Positions 51,108-60,325 of a DNA stretch of 64,000 bases are shown here, one piece after another (within the stretch, counting starts at the first letter, position 1; each line of letters starts with the position of its first letter). Origin of the DNA: Akkermansiaceae bacterium (lineage in GTDB: Bacteria; Verrucomicrobiota; Verrucomicrobiia; Verrucomicrobiales; DEV007); contig JACKQC010000010.1 in the NCBI GenBank assembly GCA_024233085.1, positions 124,001 through 188,000 of the forward strand, given 5' to 3'. The translations under genes were made by a program, and so were the position numbers. The notes beneath the pieces were generated by a model. That model did not search any database. It saw only the letters and a list, made by a program, of their open reading frames with translations, and was not told the origin of the DNA.

Positions 51108-53774
51108 TCACGCGGCGCGCCGGGTGTCGTCGAGCACTTTGCGGACCGTTTCGGCCATCTGCTCGATGCGGTAGGGCTTCTGAACGAAGCCCTCGGGACA
51201 GGCGCCGGTTTCGGCCTCGAATTCCTTGAGATCGAGCAAATACCCGCTGCAGATCAGCACCGGCACGTAGGGATGCTCGGCACGGAGGCGGCGGAAGCAT
51301 TCCTTTCCCGAAAGAATCGGCATCGTCAGATCGAGCAGGACGAGATCGATCTCGTCGGCGCGCTCGGCGTGAATGCGGAGGGCTTCCTCGCCGTCGCGGG
51401 CCACCAGGATGCGGTAGCCGAGGCGCTTCAGCAGCGTCTCGGCGACGGTGCGGACGACGTCCTCGTCGTCGACGAGCAGAACGGTCTCGCCGTGGGCGTG
51501 GGTGTCGATCCGGGGCGCGCTCTGTTCGACGCGCGGCTGGGCCTCGGCCACGATGCTGCGGGGCAGGAAGATGTCGAAGCGGGTGCCTTTCCCGGCGGTG
51601 GACTGGAAGGAAATCCAGCCGCCGAGTTGCTTGGCGATCCCGAAGCAGGTGGCGAGGCCGAGGCCGGTGCCCTTGCCCTGTTCCTTGGTGGTGAAAAACG
51701 GCTCGAAGATGCGGCTCTGGATCTCGGGGGGGATGCCGTCGCCGTTGTCCTCGACGGAAAGACACAGAAACTCGCCCGGCTTGGCGTCGGCGGAAAAGCG
51801 CCGCTCGTCGTCCCCCACGATCCGGTTCGCGGCGCGAAAGACGATCCGTCCGCCGCCGGACATGGCGTCCTTGGCGTTGACGGCCATGTTCATCAGGACC
51901 TGGCTGAGCAGGTTGGAGTCCGCCATGACCATCCAGGCGTCGTCCTGGAGGTCGAGCGACAGTTCGATGGACGGATCGATCGAGGCCGCGAGCAGGTCCC
52001 GGACTTCGCGGACCACCTCGCCGGCGGCGCAGGGCTTGAGATTCATGTGGCTGCGGCGCGAGAACCCGAGCAACTGTTTGACCAGCTCGCTGGCGCGCTC
52101 CCCGGCCTGAAGGGCGAAGCGAAGGTTTTCCCGGGAACGGAAGGCGCGGGCCTCGGCCAGCTCCATCTGGACGATGGAGAGATTTCCCATGATTCCGGTG
52201 AGGAGATTGTTGAAATCGTGGGCGACGCCGCCGGCCAACTGGCCGACCGCCTCCATCTTTTGCGCCTGGCGGAGACTGTCGCGGAGATCGTATTCCTCGG
52301 TCAAATCCCACAGGGACCAGACTTTGCCGATGTCGCGGTCGTTCCGGCCGCGAATGGGCGCCACGTGAAAGCCGAGGACGCGCCGCCGGGGGGCGGAAAG
52401 CTCGATCACGCCCTCGTGGCTGAGATCGCTGTCGTGGGCGCGGTTCAGGATGTCGCGCACGTTGTCGGGCGATTCGCCGAGCGCCGAGATTTGCTCGAGC
52501 ACCCGGTCCATGGAACGCCCGGAGATTTGGTCGCTCGCCATTCCGAGATAGCCCAACATCCCCTGACTGACCAGGATGACCCGGCCCTCGGCGTCCTCGG
52601 CAATGAAGCCGTCCCCGGTGCAATCGAGGGCGGCCTTGAGCTGGGCGCCGGTTTTTTCGAGTTCTTCCTGCGAGCGGCGCAGGCTCTCGGTGCGGGACTG
52701 GACCAGCCGCTCGAGGCCGCCCCGGTGATCCTTGAGATCGGCGACCATCTGATTGAAGGAATAGGCGAGGTCGCGGGCCTCCAGCGACCCGTCGCCGTCG
52801 GCGCGGACCTCGAGATCGCCCGCGGCGACCCTCCGGGCGGTGCGGCTCAGCTCCACCAGCGGCCGGGAAAGCCGCTCGCTGACGTAGTATCCGAGCACCC
52901 ACGCCACGAACATCGTCAGCACCGTCACTCCCAGCAGGATGGCCTTTGAGCGGCTCATCAGCGCCTGAACCTCGCTCAGCGGCTGCGTCGCGATCAGCAC
53001 CCAGGGCCGGCCGACCCGCGTCTCGGCGGGGGTGAGAATTTCCGCGGAATAGAGATGACGGACGCCGGAGAGATCGGTGTAAATGCCGGTGGGCGCCTGG
53101 ATCCAGCGATCCAGCCGCCAGTCGTCGTTGAAATCGTCGAGAAGCCTGGCATCGGACTCGTCGGACAGGAGTTTTCCCCAGGAATCGACCAGCACCACGC
53201 GCCCCCGCTCCCCGAGCGAGACGGACCGCACGAGGCGGGAGATGCGGTCGAATTTCAGCCGGGCGAGGATCACGTTTTCGACCTTTCCGCCTTCGGCGAG
53301 CACGGGGAGATAAACCGAGAGATGGAGCCCCTCCTTCCCCACCTCGCGGTGGGGCCGGGCGATCGCGACCTCGCCGGCGACGGCGGACTTGAACCAGTCG
53401 GTGTATTCCCGGTATTCGGGATGAGCCGAGGTGGTGGAGGTAATCAGGTACCCTTCCCGGTCATAGAGGCTGATGTCCGAGAAGACCTCGTAGATGCCCA
53501 CCAGCCGGCGCATTTCGGACAGGCGCGCCTCGGCCGTCGCCGTTGTGTCGGAAAGAAAGCGGTTGGTCTGAAGGGAACGGAGATCGTGCGCGGCGCCCTC
53601 CATCAGTTCGGCGACATGGCTGCCGAGCGCGCGGTTGATCTGCTCGATCTTTTCGAACTCGGAACTCTTGATCGCCCGTCCCACCTGCGAATCCGAAAGG
53701 AAGAAGAGCACCCCCAGCGGGATGAGCCCCGTCAGGATGAGGGCGCCCAGAACGCGGTTGCGAATGGAGTACAT
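51108..53774 (-). CDS. Hybrid sensor histidine kinase (Cache-HAMP-PAS-HisKA-HATPase-REC)
   Basis: An 888-residue membrane sensor: TM1 at about 8-27, a periplasmic double-Cache-like domain (about 30-275, EYTDWFKSAV and LHLSVYLPV), TM2 at about 278-298, HAMP, and a PAS domain (about 378-495). The HisKA segment GGVAHDFNNLL has H519; the ATPase has N, G1 and G2 boxes (NAKDAM, DNGDGI, GTGLGLA). The C-terminal receiver has acceptor D815 in LLDLTMP. The phospho-relay therefore begins and ends in one protein, with output unknown. The gene follows a polyamine-type binding-protein gene by 48 nt, which suggests that the lipoprotein presents ligand to the Cache domain. Confidence 0.9.
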   Translation of the reverse strand: MYSIRNRVLGALILTGLIPLGVLFFLSDSQVGRAIKSSEFEKIEQINRALGSHVAELMEGAAHDLRSLQTNRFLSDTTATAEARLSEMRRLVGIYEVFSDISLYDREGYLITSTTSAHPEYREYTDWFKSAVAGEVAIARPHREVGKEGLHLSVYLPVLAEGGKVENVILARLKFDRISRLVRSVSLGERGRVVLVDSWGKLLSDESDARLLDDFNDDWRLDRWIQAPTGIYTDLSGVRHLYSAEILTPAETRVGRPWVLIATQPLSEVQALMSRSKAILLGVTVLTMFVAWVLGYYVSERLSRPLVELSRTARRVAAGDLEVRADGDGSLEARDLAYSFNQMVADLKDHRGGLERLVQSRTESLRRSQEELEKTGAQLKAALDCTGDGFIAEDAEGRVILVSQGMLGYLGMASDQISGRSMDRVLEQISALGESPDNVRDILNRAHDSDLSHEGVIELSAPRRRVLGFHVAPIRGRNDRDIGKVWSLWDLTEEYDLRDSLRQAQKMEAVGQLAGGVAHDFNNLLTGIMGNLSIVQMELAEARAFRSRENLRFALQAGERASELVKQLLGFSRRSHMNLKPCAAGEVVREVRDLLAASIDPSIELSLDLQDDAWMVMADSNLLSQVLMNMAVNAKDAMSGGGRIVFRAANRIVGDDERRFSADAKPGEFLCLSVEDNGDGIPPEIQSRIFEPFFTTKEQGKGTGLGLATCFGIAKQLGGWISFQSTAGKGTRFDIFLPRSIVAEAQPRVEQSAPRIDTHAHGETVLLVDDEDVVRTVAETLLKRLGYRILVARDGEEALRIHAERADEIDLVLLDLTMPILSGKECFRRLRAEHPYVPVLICSGYLLDLKEFEAETGACPEGFVQKPYRIEQMAETVRKVLDDTRRAA

Positions 53775-53822
53775 CGGTTCGTGCCGGTTGGGGGCGGATT
53801 CTGAACATTCGAGGGCTTCCTC

Positions 53823-55016
53823 TCACCGCGCATCGCCGACCACTTCTCCCGTCTCGATCAGCTTCGAGACGCGAACCGCGTCCGTGTTGCCGCCAAGTGC
53901 GACGGGAACGCCGCTGGCCGCGTCGAGGACGCGCTTCATGCCCTGGTTGGTGACCTCGATCCGCTCCTCGCTGGGGCGGGGATGAAACGCGCACCGGTCC
54001 AGCACCTCGGACAGGGGAAAAATGGCCGCGTCGGCGAGGAGTTCCTCGTTGAGCATCGGCAGGGCCTTCTCGTTTGGCGTGGCGTACCAGAGGAAGTTGG
54101 CGTTGCGCGCGGCGATCTCCGGACGGGAGATGAAGTCGATAAACGCGTGGGCGCCCTCGACGTGGCCCGATTCACGCGGGATCGCGAAGCTGTCCATCCA
54201 GATCGGGGCGCCCTCGCGCGGAATAAAATACGCGATGCGGTCATCCTCCTCGGCGATCACGGCGGCGTCGCCGCTGTAGATCAGCGCCGCCCAGCACTGG
54301 CCGGCGATCAGGCGATCCTTGATGTCCTCGAGCGAATGCAGCTCGATGCGATTTCCCCGGACCTTCGACTCCAGAAAGCGAACCGCTTCCTCGATTTCTT
54401 CCCCGGAGCGAGTGTCGATCTTCTGGCCCAGAGTCAGAAGAGCGGCGGCGAAGACGTCGTCCTTTTCGTCCATGAGCGCGACGTGGCCGGCATATTCATC
54501 CTTCCAAAGGAGATTCCAGCTTTCCTCGGGCTCGGCGATAAGATCCGAACGGTAGGCGATCATCGACGTTCCCCAGAGATAGGGCACCGAAAAACGGTTC
54601 CCGGGATCGAATTCCTGATCCAGGTAACGGGAGGAGAAATTGGCCAGGCCCGGCAGCCGCTCCCGCTCGATTTCCCGCAGTTGTTTCACCTCGATCATCT
54701 CGGCCAGGGTCACATCGTCGATCACAATGACGTCGTAACGGCCGGGATTGGAGAGGATTTTGCCGTTCATCTCCCCGAGATTCTGGTAGTAATCGAAGGC
54801 CACTCCGATTCCCGACTCCTCCTCGAAGGCGGCGATGACCTCCGGAGCGAAATACTCCTCCCAGGTCAGAATCGTGATCGTTTCCGGACCGTCGGAGCGG
54901 GACGATGCCGCGCGATCGGACTCCGAGGCGGCATCCTTTTCGCCACAGGCGGAGAACAGGCAGACGCCCCCCATCAGAATGAGAAAACGAGAGATTGGCC
55001 GAAGATAATTTTTCAT
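53823..55016 (-). CDS. PotD/PotF-like extracellular solute-binding lipoprotein
   Basis: A 397-residue family 1 solute-binding protein, lipoprotein signal with lipobox LFSAC (C24). TITILTWEEYFAPEVIAAFE, YDVIVIDDVTLAEM, VPYLWGTSMIAYR and FIDFISRPE follow the spermidine/putrescine-binding PotD/PotF pattern. No ABC permease or ATPase of a Pot system is encoded beside it; the only downstream partner is the hybrid sensor kinase. It may thus act as a sensory binding protein rather than a transport component. Polyamine ligand is probable from family and from the arginine decarboxylase genes nearby, not proven. Confidence 0.82.
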   Translation of the reverse strand: MKNYLRPISRFLILMGGVCLFSACGEKDAASESDRAASSRSDGPETITILTWEEYFAPEVIAAFEEESGIGVAFDYYQNLGEMNGKILSNPGRYDVIVIDDVTLAEMIEVKQLREIERERLPGLANFSSRYLDQEFDPGNRFSVPYLWGTSMIAYRSDLIAEPEESWNLLWKDEYAGHVALMDEKDDVFAAALLTLGQKIDTRSGEEIEEAVRFLESKVRGNRIELHSLEDIKDRLIAGQCWAALIYSGDAAVIAEEDDRIAYFIPREGAPIWMDSFAIPRESGHVEGAHAFIDFISRPEIAARNANFLWYATPNEKALPMLNEELLADAAIFPLSEVLDRCAFHPRPSEERIEVTNQGMKRVLDAASGVPVALGGNTDAVRVSKLIETGEVVGDAR

Positions 55017-55123
55017 GATATTTTGGATTAATTAATTAATTCCATAATTTCCATAAATTTTCAACCAAAAATTTAGATATTTTATGCGTGACGATGGTTA
55101 ATTTTTCGCAATAATCGCAAATC
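55017..55123. promoter_or_regulatory. AT-rich divergent promoter region
   Basis: About 70 nt of A/T-rich sequence including TTAATTAATTAATTCC and two CCATAA-type motifs, between the divergent solute-binding-protein and SET-domain genes. It must hold the promoters of both; no unique hexamers chosen. Confidence 0.45.
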
Positions 55124-55621
55124 ATGGACCATCAACACGCAAGCGTCAGAGCGCACCCTCGATTCGGTCACGGCGTTTTCGCCTCGGCCCCGATCCGAGC
55201 CGGAGAGGAAATCGCCTCCTTTGACGGCCAGATTTACATCGGCCTGGTCAACGCGGATTTTTCGGAGGTAATCCGCAACTACCCCATCACCTTCGCCCAG
55301 GATCGGGCGCGGGACTCCCTCGGCATCGCCCGCAAACTCAACCATTCCTGCGATCCGAACGTGGGAATTCGCGGCCTCTTCACCCTCGTGGCCATGCGGG
55401 ACATCGAATCCGGGGAGGAACTCTGCTGGGACTACGACATGTCCGAGGACACGGACTGGAACATGCCCTGCGACTGCGGCTCTCCCCGATGCCGGAAGCG
55501 CATCCGCGGATTTCGCCACCTCCCCCGGGACTTTCGCGACCGCTACCGCGGCTTCATCTCCGATTGGCTGGTGGAGAAGTACGGCCTGAACGACCCGGAA
55601 CCCGCGGCCAAAGCCGGTTGA
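55124..55621 (+). CDS. SET-domain protein (lysine methyltransferase-like)
   Basis: A 165-residue single-domain SET protein. FGHGVFASAPIRAGEEIASF opens the fold; NHSCDPN (from residue 73) and GEELCWDYD (from 98) are the SAM/lysine-binding core motifs, with the catalytic-type tyrosine in WDY. A post-SET cysteine cluster CDCGSPRC (C116, C118, C123) follows, expected to bind zinc with a core cysteine. Such proteins methylate lysines; bacterial targets are mostly unknown. It is the first plus-strand gene of a run that continues with MATE, arginine decarboxylase and DHS-like genes. Core motifs are intact, so activity is plausible. Confidence 0.86.
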   Translation: MDHQHASVRAHPRFGHGVFASAPIRAGEEIASFDGQIYIGLVNADFSEVIRNYPITFAQDRARDSLGIARKLNHSCDPNVGIRGLFTLVAMRDIESGEELCWDYDMSEDTDWNMPCDCGSPRCRKRIRGFRHLPRDFRDRYRGFISDWLVEKYGLNDPEPAAKAG

Positions 55622-55729
55622 CCCCATCGTCCCAGCCGTTGCCCGTCGGCGCGACACCCTTCGACTCCCCTCCATGAGCGCCGGCCTCCCTTTTCCCCAT
55701 CATCGATCCGCCCCCGGCAAAGGGGCTCC

Positions 55730-57136
55730 TTGCCCGGATACCATCCGCAGCGGCAGTCTTTGAAACGCGACGCCAGTTCCAATCCCCTCCGGTGGTGGGC
55801 GAGGAAAACGACCGTGGTTTTCCAACTCTCGTGGCCCACGGTCGCGACCTTTTCGGTGCTTTCGCTGCGCTCTCTTGTCGATGTGTGGCTGGCGGGCCGG
55901 CTGGGTCGGAACGACCTCGCGGCCCTCGCTCCGGCGCAGTTGATTCTGATGCTGATTCTGAGCTTCGGATTCGGCAGCCTCTTCATCGTCAACGCCCACG
56001 TCTCGCGGTCCAAGGGCGCCGGCCGGTCGGAGGAGGCCGGCGTCATCGCCTGGCAGGGCATCTGGTTTTCGATTTCCTACGGGCTGGTGGCCCTGTTTTT
56101 CTGGAAGGCCGGCCCGGCATTGCTGACCCTGTTCGGACACCCGCGCGAGGTGTTTTCGCGCGAAGTCCTCTATTTCAATGCCGCCCTCGCCTCGGTGATC
56201 TGGCAGATGATGTCCTTCGCGGCCACGAATTTCTTTTTCGGCATCGAACGCCCGCGAATTCCCATGTTCCTGGCCCCGCTCGCCCTGGGCACGCACACCC
56301 TGATCGGCGCCGGGCTGGCCTTTGGCCAGTTCGGTCTGCCGCGACTGGAAATGGCCGGCATCGGCTGGGCCACCACGGTCAGTTCCGCGATCCACAGCGT
56401 CGCCATGGTGGGGTGGATGCTTCTCGATCGCCGACTCCGGCGCTTCGGCGCCTTCCGCTTCCGGCTGGCGCCCGGCGTGCTCCTCCGCGTCTGGCGGGAC
56501 GGCATCCCCGTCGGTGCGCGCGATTTTCTCGACAATTTCATCTGGAGCGTCACCGTGATCTGGCTGATCGGAAAGCTCGGCCCCACGCCGATGGCGACCG
56601 CCACCGTGTTGCTCGCCTGCAACGACATCCTCATGCTGCCCTGCGACGGCCTCGGCGCCGCGATGGTCACCCTGATCGGCCGCACCCTGGGCCTGAGGCG
56701 CTTCTGGCTGGCCGATTCCTGGCGCCGCTTTTCCTGGGTCATCGCGGGAATCTATTCCGGCTTGGCCGGCACGCTCTTTTTTGTCTTCCGCCGCCCCATC
56801 CTCGCCTTTCTCGCCAACGATCCCGAAGTGACCGAGATGGCCGTCGATCTCGCCTATTTCGTCCCCCTCCTGCTGTTCCTCTATGCGTCGTATTCCGTGT
56901 TCGATCATGCCCTCTGCGCGGCCTGCGACAATGTCTGGCCCACCGTCACCAACCTGATCTGCTCCGTTCTCATCCTCGGCATCGGCGGATGGGTATTTCT
57001 CGCCTTTTACACCACCCACGGCCCGGTCGCCGTTTGGTGGCTCCTCACCGTGAATCTGGCCATCATTGTGGGAGCCTTCTGGCGCCGGTGGAAACTCAAC
57101 AATTGGCGTCAATTTGTCGTTTTTGAAAAACAATAA
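55730..57136 (+). CDS. MATE-family efflux transporter (non-ATG start)
   Basis: A 468-residue polytopic membrane protein with about 12 hydrophobic segments and MATE features (FQLSWPTVATFSVLSLRSLVD; GRLGRNDLAALAPAQ; repeat beginning GVLLRVWRDGIPVGARDFLD). MATE proteins export cationic compounds using sodium or proton gradients; in this neighbourhood a polyamine or related cation is possible. No ATG precedes the first helix in frame; TTG at 55730 or 55760 are the candidate starts. It stands between the SET-domain and arginine decarboxylase genes, with an AT-rich gap of 187 nt after it. Confidence 0.82.
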   Translation: MPGYHPQRQSLKRDASSNPLRWWARKTTVVFQLSWPTVATFSVLSLRSLVDVWLAGRLGRNDLAALAPAQLILMLILSFGFGSLFIVNAHVSRSKGAGRSEEAGVIAWQGIWFSISYGLVALFFWKAGPALLTLFGHPREVFSREVLYFNAALASVIWQMMSFAATNFFFGIERPRIPMFLAPLALGTHTLIGAGLAFGQFGLPRLEMAGIGWATTVSSAIHSVAMVGWMLLDRRLRRFGAFRFRLAPGVLLRVWRDGIPVGARDFLDNFIWSVTVIWLIGKLGPTPMATATVLLACNDILMLPCDGLGAAMVTLIGRTLGLRRFWLADSWRRFSWVIAGIYSGLAGTLFFVFRRPILAFLANDPEVTEMAVDLAYFVPLLLFLYASYSVFDHALCAACDNVWPTVTNLICSVLILGIGGWVFLAFYTTHGPVAVWWLLTVNLAIIVGAFWRRWKLNNWRQFVVFEKQ

Positions 57137-57323
57137 CGAGAATTTTCTTATTTTTTAAAATTAATGGTGGCGCCTTTATCAATTTTCCTTTATATTTTCC
57201 ATCTTTTACAAACCGATCGCTTCCACTGGGTTGTTTGTTTTTATCTGATCGTGCTTTTTCCGTTTTCCGCGTTTCCGATCGTGCCCACTCTCCCGCGGCC
57301 CTTCAGTCTCCCCCGACACAGCC
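57137..57323 (+). promoter_or_regulatory. AT-rich region upstream of speA
   Basis: The first 110 nt are A/T-rich (around AATTTTCTTATTTTTTAAAATT), the rest mixed. Likely promoter and leader of the speA-speY pair, separating it from the MATE gene. Confidence 0.4.
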
Positions 57324-59306
57324 ATGCCCCCCGCATCCTCCCCCTGGTCACCCTCCCAAAGCGCCTCCCTCTATCGATTGGATCGATGGGGCGCGCCGTT
57401 TTTTGCCGCCTCCGATTCCGGCGAAGTGGAGGCCATTCTCGGGGACGGTCCCGGAGCGTCCCGAGTCAGCCTCGCCCACGTGGCGCGCGAGCTGGAGGCC
57501 GCCGGCCATGAATTGCCGGCCATCGTTCGCTTTCCCGACATCCTCGCCAGCCGGATCTCGCGCCTCGTCGGCGGGTTCGACGACGCCATCGCACGCCACG
57601 GCTACCGCGGCCGGTATCGCGGGTGCTTTCCCGTGAAAGTCAATCAGAAGCGCGAAGTGATCGATTCCGTCTCCTCGCTGAGCCGGCGCTTTCATTTCGG
57701 GTTGGAAGCCGGCACCAAGGCCGAACTGGCCGCCGCCATGGTCAACGTCCGCGACCCGGAGGCCTACCTCATCTGCAACGGCTACAAGGACGCCTCTTTC
57801 ATCGACCTCGCCCTCTACGGGCTGAAGCTCGGCATCCGGACCGTCATCGTGATCGAGCGCACCGAGGAGGTTCCCGTGATCCTCGAGCGCGCCAAAGCCC
57901 TCAAGACCAGCCCTCTGCTGGGCGTGCGCATCCGCATCAACGGCGGCGGCTGCGGCCGCTGGTCCTCCACCTCCGGCGATCGCGGGCTCTTCGGCCTGAG
58001 CACGCTGGAACTGGTCCGCGTCGTCGATCATCTCCGCAACGAGGGCATGCTCGACTGCCTGCGCATGCTCCATTTTCACCAGGGCTCGCAGATCCCCGAT
58101 CTTCGGGCCGTCCGTTACGGACTGGAGGAAGCCGCCAGCATCTTTGTCGAACTCGCCGCCGAGGGCGCCCCCCTGTCCGTCATCAACATCGGCGGCGGCC
58201 TCGCCATCGACTACGAAGGCACCGCCAACGCCTCGCAGTCCTCGAAAAACTACCGCCTCGCCGACTACTGCGACACCGTCGTCGAGGTGATCCGCGATTA
58301 CATGGACGCCAACCGGCTGCCCCATCCCGACATCGTGAGCGAGTCCGGCCGCGCCATCGCCTCCCATTACTCCGTGCTTCTGTTCCGCGTGCTCGGGTCC
58401 GGCCAAAGCCGCGATCTGGAGGCGTATCCGCCCGAGGCCGCGGCCCCCCGCGAGCTGCGCATGCTCTACGAAATCATCGAAAACATCACCCCCGAGCTGG
58501 CCACCCTCTGCCTCCGGCAGGCCGACCAGATCATGGAGCAATGCCGCGTGAAATTCGCCGCCGGGGAGTTTTCCCTGCGCCAGCTCGCCGGCGCCAGCCG
58601 CCTCCGCGGTTGCCTTTCCAAGATGGTCGCCGCCATGCCCGTCAATCCCGCCGGCAACCCCGGCGAGCTTGGCCCCCGGGTCTTTCAAAACTACTACGGA
58701 AATTTCAGCATCTTCCAGTCCCTGCCCGACTCGTGGGCCATCGGGCAGCTATTTCCCATCATGCCGGTTCACCGTCTCGACGAGCGGCCCGGACAGCACG
58801 CCATCATTGCCGACATCACCTGCGACTGCGACGGAAAGATCAAGCGCTACGTCGGCGGCGCCGACGAGCTGGAGACGCTGCCCGTGCACACGCTGCTGCC
58901 CGGCCAGCCCTATTACCTCGGCGCTTTTCTCACCGGCGCCTACCAGGAAACCCTCGGCGACATCCACAATCTCCTCGCCGCCCCGGCCGTCGTCAGCGTC
59001 CGCGCCCGCGACGGCGGAGCCGAAATCGACTTCGCCCACGACGCCACCACCGTGTCCGGCGTGCTCGGCATGGTCGATTTCGACGAGGAGGATCTGCTCG
59101 CCGCCCTGCGCGCCCTGGCCGACGAGGCCACCGATCACGGCCGCCTGACCGAGGCCGAATGCCGGTCGCTCATCCGCCTCTACGACACCACTCTGAAGAA
59201 TTCCACCTACCTCAATCTGCTGGAAAACGGAGCCCGCGAGGCATCCCCTCCAGCGTCACCCGAAAACCAAGAACACACCGCCATCGACACCGTAATCACA
59301 TCATGA
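57324..59306 (+). CDS. speA: Biosynthetic arginine decarboxylase
   Basis: A 660-residue PLP enzyme that converts arginine to agmatine, the first step of agmatine-based polyamine synthesis. CFPVKVNQ holds the PLP lysine (K105). GLEAGTKAEL, HFHQGSQIPD, the glycine-rich NIGGGLAIDYEGT and ESGRAIASHYSVL are the fold-III decarboxylase motifs; size matches SpeA rather than the shorter lysine/ornithine enzymes. The stop overlaps the next start by four bases (ATGA), tying it to the DHS-like enzyme. Start at 57324 opens with a short Ser/Pro leader that may not be part of the core. Confidence 0.93.
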   Translation: MPPASSPWSPSQSASLYRLDRWGAPFFAASDSGEVEAILGDGPGASRVSLAHVARELEAAGHELPAIVRFPDILASRISRLVGGFDDAIARHGYRGRYRGCFPVKVNQKREVIDSVSSLSRRFHFGLEAGTKAELAAAMVNVRDPEAYLICNGYKDASFIDLALYGLKLGIRTVIVIERTEEVPVILERAKALKTSPLLGVRIRINGGGCGRWSSTSGDRGLFGLSTLELVRVVDHLRNEGMLDCLRMLHFHQGSQIPDLRAVRYGLEEAASIFVELAAEGAPLSVINIGGGLAIDYEGTANASQSSKNYRLADYCDTVVEVIRDYMDANRLPHPDIVSESGRAIASHYSVLLFRVLGSGQSRDLEAYPPEAAAPRELRMLYEIIENITPELATLCLRQADQIMEQCRVKFAAGEFSLRQLAGASRLRGCLSKMVAAMPVNPAGNPGELGPRVFQNYYGNFSIFQSLPDSWAIGQLFPIMPVHRLDERPGQHAIIADITCDCDGKIKRYVGGADELETLPVHTLLPGQPYYLGAFLTGAYQETLGDIHNLLAAPAVVSVRARDGGAEIDFAHDATTVSGVLGMVDFDEEDLLAALRALADEATDHGRLTEAECRSLIRLYDTTLKNSTYLNLLENGAREASPPASPENQEHTAIDTVITS

Positions 59307-60295
59307 CATCAGTCCGAGCTTTTGTTGATCGGAACTACAGACACTTCAACGCCGCCTCCCTGCGGGACGCGGCAATCGGATACGAGAAACACCTCAGAGG
59401 TGGGGGGAAAATGTTTCTCACCCTGGCCGGAGCGATGAGCACCGCGGAACTCGGCGTGTCCCTCGCCGAGATGATTCGACGCGGAAAAGTGCACGCCATC
59501 TCCTGCACGGGAGCCAATCTCGAAGAAGACGTCTTTAATCTCGTCGCCCATCGCCACTACGAGCGCATTCCCCACTACCGGCACCTCACTCCCGAGGACG
59601 AAAAGGGACTGCTCGCCCGGCATCTCAATCGGGTGACCGACACCTGCATCCCCGAGGCCGAGGCCATCCGGCGCATCGAGTCCTTCCTCTTGCAGAGCTG
59701 GCAACGGTCGGAAATCGAGGGGCGCCCCCTCTTCCCGCACGAGCACCTCTATCGCATTCTGTTGTCGGGCGAACTCGAGCCCTTTTACCAGATCGATCCC
59801 GCCGACTCATGGTTGCTGGCCGCCGCCCGGGCGAATCTGCCCCTCTTCGTGCCGGGCTGGGAGGACAGCACCACGGGCAATATCTTCGCCGCCCGCCGCA
59901 TCGACGGCAGCATCGGCGATCGCGACGTGATCCGCTACGGCGTCGACTACATGATCGAACTCGCCCGCTGGTACCTGGAAACCTCGCGCGACACCCCCAT
60001 CGGTTTCTTCCAGATCGGCGGCGGCATCGCCGGCGACTTTCCCATCTGCGTGGTCCCCATGATCTCGCAGGACCTGGAAAGGGAGATTCGCCTTTGGTCC
60101 TACTTTTGCCAGATCAGCGACGCCGTGACCAGCTACGGAGGCTATTCCGGCGCCGTGCCGAGCGAAAAGATCACTTGGGGCAAGCTGGGGGCCGACACCC
60201 CGAGCTACATCATCGAATCCGACGCCACCATCGTCGCTCCCTTGATCTTCAACTACCTGCTCGAGGGGGAAAACCGGCGGGATTCCACGACCTGA
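59303..60295 (+). CDS. speY: Deoxyhypusine synthase-like enzyme
   Basis: A 330-residue member of the deoxyhypusine synthase family: GGGKMFLTLAGAMSTAELG at the N terminus, SCTGANLEEDVFNL, GFFQIGGGIAGDFP and WGKLGAD, with K294 at the place of the catalytic lysine that forms the enzyme-imine. Bacteria lack eIF5A, and some bacterial family members act as homospermidine synthases, moving an aminobutyl group between polyamines. Coupling to speA (ATGA overlap) suggests that this one acts on agmatine-derived polyamines. The exact reaction is not determined; speY is used here as a family label. Confidence 0.85.
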   Translation: MTSVRAFVDRNYRHFNAASLRDAAIGYEKHLRGGGKMFLTLAGAMSTAELGVSLAEMIRRGKVHAISCTGANLEEDVFNLVAHRHYERIPHYRHLTPEDEKGLLARHLNRVTDTCIPEAEAIRRIESFLLQSWQRSEIEGRPLFPHEHLYRILLSGELEPFYQIDPADSWLLAAARANLPLFVPGWEDSTTGNIFAARRIDGSIGDRDVIRYGVDYMIELARWYLETSRDTPIGFFQIGGGIAGDFPICVVPMISQDLEREIRLWSYFCQISDAVTSYGGYSGAVPSEKITWGKLGADTPSYIIESDATIVAPLIFNYLLEGENRRDSTT

Positions 60296-60325
60296 GCCAC
60301 CGATCTACCCCCCCGTCCATCCTTC

